From NCBI GenBank assembly GCA_945893145.1, contig CAMDDZ010000048.1, positions 1 to 42,181 on the forward strand: DNA of 42,181 bases, written 5' to 3'. Below the pieces are notes generated by a model. It saw nothing but the letters and a program-made list of their open reading frames with translations. It made no database searches and was not told where the DNA came from. This DNA comes from Rhodoplanes serenus (GTDB taxonomy: Bacteria; Pseudomonadota; Alphaproteobacteria; Rhizobiales; Xanthobacteraceae). Numbering within the stretch: position 1 is the stretch's first letter; each line of letters starts with the position of its first letter. This document shows, in pieces, positions 8,179 to 17,188 of the stretch. The position numbers were made by a program, and so were the translations under genes.

Positions 8179-9150
8179 ATGGCTCTGCTTCTGACGCACG
8201 ACGAGGTGATGCAGACGGTTTCGATGGACGACGCGATCGTCGCCATGGAAAGCGGCTTCAAGGAGGAGGGCGAGGGCGGGGCGCTCCTCCCGCAGCGGAT
8301 CAACGTCAAGGCCGGCAAAGGATGGTTCCGCGTCGGCCCTGTGGTGCTGGAGAACTCCGGCTGGGTTGGTTTCAAGGCGATGAACCTCGCGCCCGGCCAT
8401 GGGCTCCGCTACCAGGTGCATCTCTACCGGATCGAGAGCGGCGAGCTCTTGAGCATCATGGACGCGCAGCATCTCACCACGCTGCGCACAGGAGCCACCA
8501 GCGCGGTCGCCACGCGCCGCCTCAAGGCTTGCAAACCTTGCGTCGTGTCGCTGCTCGGCTCTGGCGCCGAGGCCTATGCGCAGCTCGAGGCCATGCGCGC
8601 CGCAGGCTATGTCAAATCGGCGCGCGTCTATAGCCCGACCGAGGCCAACCGCAAGAAGCTCGCGGAGACGTTCCGCAAGCAGCACGGAATGGACATCGTC
8701 GACGTGCCCAGCGCCGAGGCGGCCGTCGATGGATCGGAGATTGTGCTCGCGGCGGTCAAGTCCAACACCACGGCGCTGCTCGGCCAATGGCTGCGGCCCG
8801 GCATGCACGTCAATTCGGTCGGCACCGCACGCCGCGATCAGCGCGAGATCGACGTCGAGACCTTTACCCGCAGCGACGTCATTGTGGTCGACACCAAAGA
8901 AGGTGTGTTCGGCGAAGCGGGGGACGCCTATGCGGCGCGCGACGCCGTCAAACAGGAGGGCGTCAGCGAATTGTCCGCGGTTGTGGTCGGTAAGGCGCCC
9001 GGGCGCACCAGCGACAAGCAGATTACGCTGTTCAAATCGGTCGGCACCGGCATCCAGGACATCGCGCTCGCCGCCGTCATCTATCAGCGGGCGAAGGAGC
9101 GCCGGATTGGCACCGACCTCGGAGCTTTCCCGTATCTGAAAGAGACATGA
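8179..9150 (+). CDS. Ornithine cyclodeaminase / mu-crystallin family protein
   Basis: 323 residues, standard for the family. Recognisable elements are the catalytic-type Lys66 in GFKAMNL, the substrate-binding RTGATSAVAT (103-112), the Rossmann nucleotide motif LLGSGAEAYAQL (125-136), and VNSVGTARRDQREID. These enzymes are NAD(P)-dependent and include ornithine cyclodeaminase, alanine dehydrogenase, ketimine reductases and opine-type dehydrogenases. Only 33 bases separate it from the DapA-like gene, so the two may act on consecutive intermediates, for instance a keto acid and its imine. The precise reaction cannot be named from sequence. Confidence 0.86.
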   Translation: MALLLTHDEVMQTVSMDDAIVAMESGFKEEGEGGALLPQRINVKAGKGWFRVGPVVLENSGWVGFKAMNLAPGHGLRYQVHLYRIESGELLSIMDAQHLTTLRTGATSAVATRRLKACKPCVVSLLGSGAEAYAQLEAMRAAGYVKSARVYSPTEANRKKLAETFRKQHGMDIVDVPSAEAAVDGSEIVLAAVKSNTTALLGQWLRPGMHVNSVGTARRDQREIDVETFTRSDVIVVDTKEGVFGEAGDAYAARDAVKQEGVSELSAVVVGKAPGRTSDKQITLFKSVGTGIQDIALAAVIYQRAKERRIGTDLGAFPYLKET

Positions 9151-9172
9151 GCCGAACGTAGTCCGAAACACG

Positions 9173-9991
9173 ATGAGCACATTGAAACAGAAATCGCAGT
9201 CATTGCCGCGCTCGAGGCGTCGCGGCGATCTTTGGCTGGTGCCGCTCCAGGTCGGAATTCTGGTGGTGTTGCTCGTGGCTTGGCAGCTATCGGTTTCCGC
9301 GAAAAACCTGATGTTCTTCAGCCGTCCGACCCTGGTGGCCGAGAAGCTCTATGAGCTTTTCGTCGGTGGCGAAATCTATCGCCACGTCGTCGTCACGATG
9401 ACCGAGGTTCTGATCGGCTACGCGCTCGGCGCGGCCCTTGGCCTTGGCCTTGGTTTCGTGCTGGGCCGCAGCCGGCTGCTGTCGAAGATTTTCCAGCCTT
9501 TCATCATCGGGCTTTACAGCATTCCGAAGATCGCGCTCGCGCCATTGTTCATCGTCTGGTTCGGCCTTGGCATGGAATCCAAGATCGCGGTCGTGGTTTT
9601 GGCGACATTCTTCCTGGTCTTCTTCAATACTTATTCAGGCCTGCTCAACGTTAATGAGGAACTGGTTCAGCTCGCTCGCCTGATGAAAGCGACGTGGGCG
9701 CAGACCATCTGGCGGGTCATTCTCCCGGCGTCCGCGGGCCAGATTTTCATCGGCTTGAAGACGGCGGTGCCTTACGCGGTGATCGGCGCGGTGATCGGCG
9801 AATACATCGGATCGGACGAGGGGCTCGGCCATTTCGTCCTCTATTCGTCCCAGACCTTCGACGCGCCAGCGCTGTTCGCCGGTATCGTCGTACTGGTGTT
9901 CCTGGTGTTCACGTTGAATTTCGTTCTCAGCGTCATTGAGACGCGGGTTCTCGGCTGGCGAAACGCTAGCGGGGCAACGCTGCAGCTTTAG
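9173..9991 (+). CDS. ABC transporter permease (second importer)
   Basis: 272 residues with about six membrane segments, the first being VPLQVGILVVLLVAWQLSV after a basic N-terminal tail. The ATPase-coupling loop is VQLARLMKATWAQTIWRVIL followed by P. It is the SsuC/TauC type, like the gene at 2279, but clearly diverged from it. In this second cassette the order is permease, binding protein, ATPase rather than binding protein, ATPase, permease, so the two cassettes are not a simple recent duplication. No strong ribosome site is seen before the ATG at 9173. Confidence 0.9.
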   Translation: MSTLKQKSQSLPRSRRRGDLWLVPLQVGILVVLLVAWQLSVSAKNLMFFSRPTLVAEKLYELFVGGEIYRHVVVTMTEVLIGYALGAALGLGLGFVLGRSRLLSKIFQPFIIGLYSIPKIALAPLFIVWFGLGMESKIAVVVLATFFLVFFNTYSGLLNVNEELVQLARLMKATWAQTIWRVILPASAGQIFIGLKTAVPYAVIGAVIGEYIGSDEGLGHFVLYSSQTFDAPALFAGIVVLVFLVFTLNFVLSVIETRVLGWRNASGATLQL

Positions 9992-10023
9992 GATGAGCGC
10001 CGGAAAATAATCGGAGTGCAATC

Positions 10024-11046
10024 ATGATCAATCGTCGTTCATTCGTGCAAGCTGGCGCCGGTACGCTGGGCATGGCGCTTGGAATTCCGGGCGTGCCGCA
10101 AGCTTCAGCGCAATCGCTGGCCGCCATTCCGGGCGCGTATTCGGCGCCCGGCCTTGCCTACGCGGCCATGTTTCTCGCCAATCGCAAAAAGTTCTGGGCC
10201 GATTTCGGGCTCGATCCGGCGCTGAAGTATGTCGAGGGCGGATCGCTGGCGATGGTAGCTCTCAACAGCGGCGAAGCCGAGTTCGTCTGCGTTGCCTCCA
10301 CCGACGCCATGATCGCCTGGGAGCGCGGCGTCAAGATTCGTGTCGTCGCCGACTTCTACAGTTCGCTGACCATCCAGCTCACTGCGCGCAAGGAATGGAT
10401 GGAGAAGGCGGGCGTCAGCCCGAGCAGCAGCATCGAGGACAAAGTCCGTGCGCTCAAGGGCGCACGCATCGGATCTTCCTCGCTCGGCGGCGGGCCGCCG
10501 CAGTACACGAGATTCCTTGGCAGCCTTTACGGCCTCGACCCCGAAAAGGACATCCGCATTACCACGGTCGGCCAGGGACCCGCGCGCATCGCGGCGCTGC
10601 GCGAGGGCCGTGTCGACATGGTGGTTGGTGGCGCTCCGGAGGCGGACCAGATTTCCCTCGACGGTTATGGCGACCTGTACATCAATTTCCCGGAAATCCC
10701 GCTGTTCAAGGAATTCCCGTTCACCGTTGTGGCCGTGAAGGAGGAACTCGCCGAGCAAAAACCGGATCGCGTGCGCGCCATCGCGCGGACGATCGCCAAG
10801 GCCAACGACTTCATCCGCAACAGCTTCGATGACGCCGTTGCCGTGATGCACCAGCAGTTCCCGAGCATCAATGGGGAGGCGATCCGTCGCGCGATGATGC
10901 GCGACCGCAATGCCATCCCGGCCGGCGCACGCATGACCGAGGCCATGTGGGCCAATGGATACAAGTGCGCCGCTGCGATGAAGTCGATCAAGGCGACGCC
11001 GCCGCTCGAAGAGGGCGGCTTCTGGACCAACAAGTTCTTGGGCTGA
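10024..11046 (+). CDS. ABC transporter substrate-binding protein with Tat-type signal
   Basis: 340 residues. The N-terminus MINRRSFVQAGAGTLGMAL has a twin-arginine pattern (NRRSFVQ) and a weakly hydrophobic core ending near ASA, suggesting export in folded form by the Tat system. The first importer's binding protein instead has a Sec-type signal. The mature part is NMT1/SsuA-like: NRKKFWADFGLDPALKYVEGG, VRALKGARIGSSS and LREGRVDMVVGGAPEAD. A GGAG ribosome site precedes the ATG. It lies between its permease and ATPase genes. The ligand is unknown. Confidence 0.87.
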   Translation: MINRRSFVQAGAGTLGMALGIPGVPQASAQSLAAIPGAYSAPGLAYAAMFLANRKKFWADFGLDPALKYVEGGSLAMVALNSGEAEFVCVASTDAMIAWERGVKIRVVADFYSSLTIQLTARKEWMEKAGVSPSSSIEDKVRALKGARIGSSSLGGGPPQYTRFLGSLYGLDPEKDIRITTVGQGPARIAALREGRVDMVVGGAPEADQISLDGYGDLYINFPEIPLFKEFPFTVVAVKEELAEQKPDRVRAIARTIAKANDFIRNSFDDAVAVMHQQFPSINGEAIRRAMMRDRNAIPAGARMTEAMWANGYKCAAAMKSIKATPPLEEGGFWTNKFLG

Positions 11047-11062
11047 CAAGTTTCTGGGCTGA
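11031..11062 (+). repeat. Imperfect 16-base tandem duplication across the stop codon
   Basis: CAAGTTCTTGGGCTGA (11031-11046) is followed directly by CAAGTTTCTGGGCTGA (11047-11062), differing at two adjacent positions. The first copy ends with the stop codon of the binding protein; the second copy supplies another TGA in the same frame. It probably arose by slippage and changes nothing in the protein. Confidence 0.8.
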
Positions 11063-11090
11063 GCGGAATGGCGGCGGTTGGCGAGGCCTG

Positions 11091-11921
11091 ATGCTGGAGA
11101 GATTGGTGCCTGACGTCGAGGCCGGTAGCCGCGCGACTGATCCGCAGCCCCTCGTTCGCTTTGCGGATGTGCGTTTGGTGTTCGAGGCCGCCGCAGCCGA
11201 CGTGGTTGCGCTCGACGGCGTGACGTTCGACGTGCCGCTCGGCCAAATCACGACCGTGATCGGCCCCTCCGGTTGCGGCAAGACCACGTTGCTGCGGCTT
11301 GTGGCGGGCCTGACCAGGGCATCAGCCGGGCGGGTGCTCTACAAGGGTGAAGCGGTCGCCGCACTCAACACCGAGGTCGGCTACATCACCCAGGACAGTA
11401 ACCTGTTCCCGTGGCTCACGACGGTCGAGAACGTCGAGTTTCCTCTGGCACTGCGCGGGATATCCAAGCCCGAGCGCCGCGAACGAGCCATGGAGTGGCT
11501 GCAGCTCGTGGGCTTGAGCGGCTTCGAGAGCAATTATCCGAACGAGCTATCGGGCGGCATGCAGAAGCGCGTCTCGATCGCGCGCACGCTGATCTACGAG
11601 CCTGACGTCGTGCTGATGGACGAGCCGTTCGGCGCGCTCGATGCCCAGACCCGGATGATGCTGCACCACGAGCTGCTCCAGATCTGGAGCCGGCAGCACA
11701 ACACAATTCTTTTCATCACCCACGACCTGGTCGAGGCAATCACGCTGTCCGACCACATCGTCGTGATGACCAAGCGGCCGGGGCGCATCAGCGCGCAATA
11801 CCAGGTGCCGCTGCAGCGCCCTCGCAACGTGTTCCAGATTTTTCTGGAGCCGCATTTCGACGAGTTCTACGCCAAGCTCTGGAACCATTTCAAATCGGAA
11901 CTACCCGTCCAGCCGGACTAG
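11091..11921 (+). CDS. ABC transporter ATP-binding protein (second importer)
   Basis: 276 residues, SsuB/TauB/NrtD type. Walker A is GPSGCGKTT (58-66), the Q-loop region is ITQDSNLFPWLT, the signature LSGGMQKR starts at 153, Walker B is VLMDEP (174-179), and the switch histidine is in ITHDLVE. An upstream extension of the frame overlaps the previous gene, so I start at the ATG at 11091, which gives a usual N-terminus for the family with about 20 extra residues. It completes the second importer. A ribosome site for the next gene (the Rieske oxygenase) overlaps its stop, so transporter and oxygenase are likely one transcript. Confidence 0.92.
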   Translation: MLERLVPDVEAGSRATDPQPLVRFADVRLVFEAAAADVVALDGVTFDVPLGQITTVIGPSGCGKTTLLRLVAGLTRASAGRVLYKGEAVAALNTEVGYITQDSNLFPWLTTVENVEFPLALRGISKPERRERAMEWLQLVGLSGFESNYPNELSGGMQKRVSIARTLIYEPDVVLMDEPFGALDAQTRMMLHHELLQIWSRQHNTILFITHDLVEAITLSDHIVVMTKRPGRISAQYQVPLQRPRNVFQIFLEPHFDEFYAKLWNHFKSELPVQPD

Positions 11922-11933
11922 GAGGTGTATGTT

Positions 11934-13151
11934 ATGGCGCTGATTATTCCGAAACCGGCGGTGCCGGATGAATATCTCGTGGACAACCGGGTCTACACCG
12001 ACCGCCTGACGTTCGAGCGCGAGCGGGAGCGAATTTTCTTCAAGGTCTGGAATTTTGTCTGTCACGAGAGCGAATTGCCGGAGCCGGGCGATTTCATCAC
12101 CACGAGTGTCGCGGGTCAGCCGATCATCGTTGCACGCAACAGGAGCGGACGGATTCACGCGTTCTACAACACGTGCCGTCATCGCGCCGCGCAGGTGGTT
12201 CTGGAGCGCTCGGGCAACAAGCGGAACTTCACCTGCCTCTATCATCTGTGGGTCTACGACCTCGACGGCAACCTGGTCGGGGCGCCTGAGATCGACGCTT
12301 ACAAGACCAGCTACTGCCCGGCCGGGCTCGACCGCAACAACACCGGACTTGTGCCGGTGCGCGCCGAATCGATGCACCGGCTGGTCTTTGTTTGCCTCGA
12401 CGATGAGACCCCGAGCCTCGCGGACTATCTGGGGGACATCGCGGCGCGGCTTGAGCATCCGTTCAGCTCTCCGGATCTTCAGGTCGAGGTCAAATGGACC
12501 AAGACGCTGAATGCCAACTGGAAGATGCAGCCCGAGAACTCCCGCGACGGCTATCACGCGGCGTTGCTGCACTCACGGCTGCGGGGCGTGAGCAAGCCGC
12601 GGCCGTTCAAGCTGTTTCCCGGCGGCCACGCATTGCAGCAGCTCAGCCTTGACTACGACGAGGGCAAGAAGCTCGGCACCCTCGACGGCATCTTGCTGGA
12701 GCGCCCCGAACTCGCCGAGAAATTCATGGCGCATCCGCTGCCGGGACAATCCCGCGACGATCCTTCGAGCATCATCACGCTGTTCCCGGATACGCTCGTC
12801 GCGACCCGCTACAGCACGCTGGTGATCGAGCGGCAGATTCCCGTCAGTCCCGAGGAGACGGTGTTCGAAACGCGGCACGTCTTCATGAAGAACGACACGC
12901 CCGAGCTCAAGGAGCTGCGCGACCAGCACTGGACGCTTTATTGGGCGGAGAACTCCGGCAATTTGCCGGAGGATTGGGACGCGTGGCTCGCGCAGCAACG
13001 TGGCGTGCAGAGCGTCGGTGTGCGCTACAGCTTGCTCGCGCGCGGCGAGCCCGCCACGGAGGGCCTGCGCGGCGACGACAACCGCATCCGCGATTTCTGG
13101 CGGCAATGGCGCGTCTGCATGGGGACGATCTCGAACGCGCCTCCGCAATAG
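11934..13151 (+). CDS. Rieske non-heme iron oxygenase, large (alpha) subunit
   Basis: 405 residues. The Rieske [2Fe-2S] ligands are exact: C81-R-H83 and C101-L-Y-H104, separated by 17 residues. The mononuclear iron site D205-x2-H208-x4-H213 is seen in RDGYHAALLH after NWKMQPEN, the standard ring-hydroxylating-oxygenase arrangement. AGGAGG with an eight-base spacing picks the ATG at 11934 over an in-frame GTG at 11925. No beta subunit, ferredoxin or reductase gene is adjacent. It is therefore either an alpha-only (phthalate/vanillate-type) enzyme or one that borrows electron carriers from elsewhere. It probably hydroxylates or demethylates the compound taken up by the neighbouring importer. 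Confidence 0.92.
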   Translation: MALIIPKPAVPDEYLVDNRVYTDRLTFERERERIFFKVWNFVCHESELPEPGDFITTSVAGQPIIVARNRSGRIHAFYNTCRHRAAQVVLERSGNKRNFTCLYHLWVYDLDGNLVGAPEIDAYKTSYCPAGLDRNNTGLVPVRAESMHRLVFVCLDDETPSLADYLGDIAARLEHPFSSPDLQVEVKWTKTLNANWKMQPENSRDGYHAALLHSRLRGVSKPRPFKLFPGGHALQQLSLDYDEGKKLGTLDGILLERPELAEKFMAHPLPGQSRDDPSSIITLFPDTLVATRYSTLVIERQIPVSPEETVFETRHVFMKNDTPELKELRDQHWTLYWAENSGNLPEDWDAWLAQQRGVQSVGVRYSLLARGEPATEGLRGDDNRIRDFWRQWRVCMGTISNAPPQ

Positions 13152-13174
13152 CGCGGGACCGGGGCCAAATCAGC

Positions 13175-14035
13175 ATGATCGTTGGCTTCATTGGGCTTGG
13201 CAGGATGGGCGCGCCGGTAGCCGCGCGCATCGCCGCCGGCGGTCACCGGGTGATCGGCTACGATATCGCCGCGGACCGGCGCCACGCAGTGCCCGGCATT
13301 GCGGTTGCGGACAGTCTCGCTGTTGTGGCGGCCGAGGCCGAGTTGATCGTCACCAGCCTGCCGGGTCCTGCGCAGGTCGACGACGTGATCCGTGGTCCGG
13401 ACGGTCTCTTGCACGCAATGACGTCTCAAACAATTCTGGTCGAGACCAGCACGATTTCGCCGCAGCAGAGCCAGTCGCTTTCCAGCGATCTTGCATCGCG
13501 CGGCGTATTCTATCTCGACGCCCCGATCAGCGGCGGGGTGCAAGGCGCCCGCGACGGAACGCTGGCGGCGATGGTCGGCGGGCCAGCCGAAATTCTGGAA
13601 CGGGCCCGTCCGGTGCTGTCCTGCTTTACCAAGGAGATTTTCCACCTTGGTCCGGCCGGATCCGGCAACGTGATGAAGCTCGTGATTCAGTCGATCTTTC
13701 TCTCGCAGATGGCGGTCTTTCTCGAAGCCGTTTCGATGGGCGAGAAAAGCGGCATCGGCATCGACACCATGCTGCGCATCATCGCGGCCTCATCTGCGCA
13801 TCATCCGACCATCGCGACGCGCTATGAGAAGCTTCGCACCGGCAATCTCGACCCGATGTTCGAGGTTGGGTCGGCGGCGAAGGATCTATCGATAGCCGAA
13901 GGCATCTGGCGAGAGCTCGACCTGTCGCTCCCGGCTCTGGCGTCTGCGCTGTCCGACTATCGGGGCGCCGCGGCCGCAGGCTTCTCGCAATTCGATCTGG
14001 TGGCCGTTCGGGATTGGCTGAATCGTCAGGCCTGA
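13175..14035 (+). CDS. NAD(P)-dependent beta-hydroxyacid dehydrogenase (3-hydroxyisobutyrate dehydrogenase family)
   Basis: 286 residues. The N-terminal Rossmann motif GLGRMG (7-12) in MIVGFIGLGRMGAPVA is the family hallmark, the substrate loop DAPISGGVQGA lies at 115-125, and the catalytic Lys168 is in GSGNVMKLV. The Asn usually four residues after this lysine is Gln172 here. Family members oxidise 3-hydroxyisobutyrate, tartronate semialdehyde, 2-(hydroxymethyl)glutarate and related acids. The start at 13175 is chosen from the family N-terminus. It begins 23 bases after the oxygenase gene and ends the long + strand cluster; a convergent gene starts 42 bases later. Confidence 0.9.
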   Translation: MIVGFIGLGRMGAPVAARIAAGGHRVIGYDIAADRRHAVPGIAVADSLAVVAAEAELIVTSLPGPAQVDDVIRGPDGLLHAMTSQTILVETSTISPQQSQSLSSDLASRGVFYLDAPISGGVQGARDGTLAAMVGGPAEILERARPVLSCFTKEIFHLGPAGSGNVMKLVIQSIFLSQMAVFLEAVSMGEKSGIGIDTMLRIIAASSAHHPTIATRYEKLRTGNLDPMFEVGSAAKDLSIAEGIWRELDLSLPALASALSDYRGAAAAGFSQFDLVAVRDWLNRQA

Positions 14036-14077
14036 TCGGAAACCACGCTATCGGGCAAAAAGATAACCAGGCGAGCG

Positions 14078-15127
14078 CTACCTCACGCCGCCCTTGTTCA
14101 CCGGCGGGCCGGTGAAGCCCTCCATGCGTTTGCGCAATTCCGCGATCAGTTTGTTGTCGACCATGAACTCGCGATAGTTATTGGCGATCTTGTACGACGT
14201 CAGCGGCTTGAAATCCTCCGGTGGCGGCACGTCGGAGCGCGACGAGAACGAACCGACCTTGGCCTGCTGCTCTTTGGCCAGGAACCAGGTGACGTAAAGC
14301 TTGGCGGCATTCGGATGGGGCGCATCCTTGAAGATGCCGCCGGTCAAGGTGAACACCGGCGTCTCGTCCACCGCCGACCACACCACCTCGAGCTTGCCCT
14401 CGCGCCGGAACGGCCACACCGACGACGAGGCGTCGAGCGTCACGATATTCTCGCCGGACGCGACGCTGCGCGCCACCGGCAGATGGCCCTGGACGTAGTT
14501 CGCCTTGTTCGCTGTGTACTTTTCCATCCAGCTCCAGCCGTATTTCTGCACGATGAGATGGAACAGATAGAGCGCGGCGTCGTCGTCGGCCGGGTAGACG
14601 CTGATCATCTTGCCGGCGAACATCGGTTTCAGGAAATCGAGCGCCGACCTCGGCACGTCCTCGGGCTTCACCGCGGCCTTGTTGTAGGCATAGGTCAGCG
14701 CGTTTGCGGAAAACGACATGTAGGCGCCGTCTGCATCGCGGAAGTTCGGATAGATTTGCTCGAAGCCGTCCGGCTTGAAGGCGAGAAGCTTGCCCTGCTT
14801 CTTCCAGGTCACGAAGTCCTGCACGGTCTGGAAGAAAGCCATGTCGACCGTGAGCTTCCGGTCCGCCATCTGCTTTTCGATCTGCTCATTGAGCACGTTG
14901 CTGAAGCCGCCGGTCACCTTCACGTCGATGCCGGGGAATTGCTGCATGAACAGCTTGGCGCGGTTCTCGTGCGGCGCCGCTGGGCCGCCGGAGTAGAACA
15001 CGACTTGCTTCTCCGCCTTGGCCTTCTGGTACAGCTCGTCGAGGGTTTCTCCGCGCGCGTGGTGCGACAGCAGGATGGCCAGCGCGCCGCAGACCGGCAG
15101 TAGCCGCACGATGGATTTTGTGTTCAT
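14078..15127 (-). CDS. ABC transporter substrate-binding protein, iron/PotD-like (family 1)
   Basis: 349 residues with a Sec signal peptide (MNTKSIVRLLPVCGALAILL, cleavage probably after RG/ARGE near residue 27). The mature protein opens with LYQKAKAEKQVVFYSGGP, the pattern of FbpA-like periplasmic proteins that bind ferric iron, thiamine or small organic anions. No permease or ATPase gene is next to it, so it is an orphan binding protein or its partners lie outside the window. It is transcribed divergently from the oxidoreductase at 15313 across a 185-base gap that must hold both promoters; no clear promoter motif was found there. Confidence 0.85.
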   Translation of the reverse strand: MNTKSIVRLLPVCGALAILLSHHARGETLDELYQKAKAEKQVVFYSGGPAAPHENRAKLFMQQFPGIDVKVTGGFSNVLNEQIEKQMADRKLTVDMAFFQTVQDFVTWKKQGKLLAFKPDGFEQIYPNFRDADGAYMSFSANALTYAYNKAAVKPEDVPRSALDFLKPMFAGKMISVYPADDDAALYLFHLIVQKYGWSWMEKYTANKANYVQGHLPVARSVASGENIVTLDASSSVWPFRREGKLEVVWSAVDETPVFTLTGGIFKDAPHPNAAKLYVTWFLAKEQQAKVGSFSSRSDVPPPEDFKPLTSYKIANNYREFMVDNKLIAELRKRMEGFTGPPVNKGGVR

Positions 15128-15312
15128 GGCGTTTCCCCTTGCATCACCGCGACGATATCACACCAGTCGCAGGCAGCATCAGCATTCCGAACCGACCGCG
15201 CGCGAATACTGCGAATGACCGCCGCAAGCCAGCGCTTTGTTGCTGCTTGCGCTTCTCTTTTTACGCTCATCGATGTCAATATGGAGCGCTCGTCCGGAGC
15301 AGGTATGCGACC

Positions 15313-16317
15313 ATGGAGAAGGCGCCCGTGACCATTCGTATTGCCGCCGTCAAGGTCAGCCATTGGCACGCGCTGAACGACGCTGCCTACCTCCGCCACC
15401 TCGTCGCCATGCCGGACGTCAAGCTGGTGGCCCTGCAAGATTCCGATCCCGCGCTGGTCGCCAAGCGGGCGGCTGAGGTGGGGAGCCCGGCGACATTTAC
15501 CGACTATCGAGCCATGCTGGCGGCCACTCGCCCCGATTTTGTCGTGGCGCTTGGGCGGCACCGCCAGATGGCGGCCATCGCCCACGATCTTCTTGATCAG
15601 GGCTATCCATTCCTGATGGAGAAGCCCATGGGGATCAATGCCGTGGAGCTCGAGGCAGTGGCGGCCAAAGCGGCTCGGCTCGGTGCTTTCATTGCCGTCC
15701 CGTTGGCGCAGCGTTACGGGCCGTTCGCTGCGCGCGCCCGCGCGTTGCTTGCTGCTGGGCGTTTCGGCCCGCTGTCGCACATCTATGTCCGGATCAATCG
15801 TCCGGGGCCGGCCCGCTACGCTGCCTGGGATTGTGCGTGGATGCTCGATCCCGCGGAGGCTGGCGGCGGTTGTCTCCGCAACCTGGGCTCGCACGGCTTT
15901 GACATGTTCCTCCATCTCACTGGCGAGGAGGCACGAGTCACTGGCGCTCAATTGAGCCGGCGGGCCCATGAGCGGGCGGTTGAGGATTACGCATCGGTCG
16001 TGCTCCGTTCGGCGAGTGGCGTTCTCGGCACGGTCGAAGTCGGCAATGGCTTTCCCCGCGACGGCACCGACGGCGAGTGGAAGATCGCCGGTCGCGACGC
16101 CATCCTCACATTGAAGGATGGCGTCATGAAGCTTGCCACGGCGGCGGGAGACGAGACGTTTTCACATGACAGCGTCGCCCCGCTCTATTTCACAGCCCTG
16201 CGCGATGCGATCGATCATTGGCAGCGAGGCGCACTGCCGCCGATCGGCGTGCACGACTGCTTACGGGCCGTCCGCCTGATCGACCAGGCTTACGCGTGCG
16301 CCGAAATCGCCCGCTGA
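15313..16317 (+). CDS. Gfo/Idh/MocA-family oxidoreductase
   Basis: 334 residues. The family signature E-K-P appears in LMEKPMGIN (E103-K104-P105) and the C-terminal alpha/beta domain begins near residue 120. The N-terminal strand IRIAAVKVSHWHALN lacks the normal GxGxxG nucleotide loop, replaced by a VSHWHA sequence also seen in some family members. NAD(P) binding may therefore be atypical. Two starts are possible: ATG at 15313, or GTG at 15328, which has GGAG about nine bases upstream. Substrates of this family are mostly sugars, inositols or tetrapyrroles; none can be assigned. It stands divergent to a binding protein and convergent to the GNAT gene. Confidence 0.82.
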   Translation: MEKAPVTIRIAAVKVSHWHALNDAAYLRHLVAMPDVKLVALQDSDPALVAKRAAEVGSPATFTDYRAMLAATRPDFVVALGRHRQMAAIAHDLLDQGYPFLMEKPMGINAVELEAVAAKAARLGAFIAVPLAQRYGPFAARARALLAAGRFGPLSHIYVRINRPGPARYAAWDCAWMLDPAEAGGGCLRNLGSHGFDMFLHLTGEEARVTGAQLSRRAHERAVEDYASVVLRSASGVLGTVEVGNGFPRDGTDGEWKIAGRDAILTLKDGVMKLATAAGDETFSHDSVAPLYFTALRDAIDHWQRGALPPIGVHDCLRAVRLIDQAYACAEIAR

Positions 16318-16342
16318 CACCCGAACATTTTGCCCGAGATCA

Positions 16343-17188
16343 TCAGCCAAACTCGGGGCCTGCGACGACGAACAGCCGCGTGGGGTCCCCGAGAGGGGTC
16401 GCGCGATTGAGCGCCATCCTGGTGAACGGGCGTTGCACCGTGAAACCACGCTGCCGAAGCGTGCGCGTCATATTTTCCCATCGGTCGACGAGGTCGAGAA
16501 ACACGGGGCCGCTGGCAGCGCCAAGCGCGGCACCCAGCAGAGCCAGCGCGGTGGCTTCGTCGGTTGCGACGAGCGGTCCGATCTGCGTAGCGGTGCGGCC
16601 AGGTCGCGCCACCACGAAGCCGCTGAGGTCTTCCGTCACAAAAGCAAGCGGGGGCGCCCGGTCGAAAAAACTTGCGATCAGAAACCTTCGGCTGGCGCCG
16701 AAGGCGCAAGCATCGATTGCCGTAACGGCTGGAATGTCGGAGACGGTCATGGCGCGAATGCCCCCGGGCAGACTGCCGCGACCGCTGGCGTTTCCTTGCC
16801 AGCGGGAAATCCTGAACATCGTCTCGAAGCCGAGCGGACGATAGACCTGCTCGCCGGCGGGCGTTGCATCCAGCACCGGCAGCAGCCCCTGCCTGATGAC
16901 TTCGGCGCGGCACGCCTCCAGAATGCGGGTGCCAATTTTTTCGCGGCGCCGCGAGGCAGTCACCAGCACCATGCTGATCCAGGCAAAGCCGTTCGGATAG
17001 GGAAGGACGGCGCCGGAAGCGACTGCGCGTCCGCGGTCGTCCAAATGTCCGAGCACCCTGCCGTGGCGCAGAAACAGAGCCCAGTCATCCGGCGTCTGAT
17101 TCCAGCTCGCCTCGGTTGACAGCGCCAAACAGTCGGTCATGTCGTCCGGTGTAAGCGAACGAAACGACTGAAGGTCAGTAGGCCCCAT
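16343..17188 (-). CDS. GNAT-family acetyltransferase with second GNAT-like domain
   Basis: 281 residues from the ATG at 17188. The N-terminal GNAT domain shows the acetyl-CoA loop area [16 protein letters not shown] (a Q/R-x-x-G-x-G/T-like motif) followed by [16 protein letters not shown], a typical beta5-alpha4 end. The C-terminal half resembles the Acetyltransf_18 domain, giving a two-domain protein. The start is chosen because the ATG overlaps the last 14 bases of the upstream epimerase-like gene, a sign of translational coupling; the frame itself is open to 17239. The acceptor substrate is unknown. The pair with a Rossmann enzyme suggests modification of a sugar- or amino-acid-like metabolite. 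Confidence 0.83.
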   Translation of the reverse strand: MGPTDLQSFRSLTPDDMTDCLALSTEASWNQTPDDWALFLRHGRVLGHLDDRGRAVASGAVLPYPNGFAWISMVLVTASRRREKIGTRILEACRAEVIRQGLLPVLDATPAGEQVYRPLGFETMFRISRWQGNASGRGSLPGGIRAMTVSDIPAVTAIDACAFGASRRFLIASFFDRAPPLAFVTEDLSGFVVARPGRTATQIGPLVATDEATALALLGAALGAASGPVFLDLVDRWENMTRTLRQRGFTVQRPFTRMALNRATPLGDPTRLFVVAGPEFG

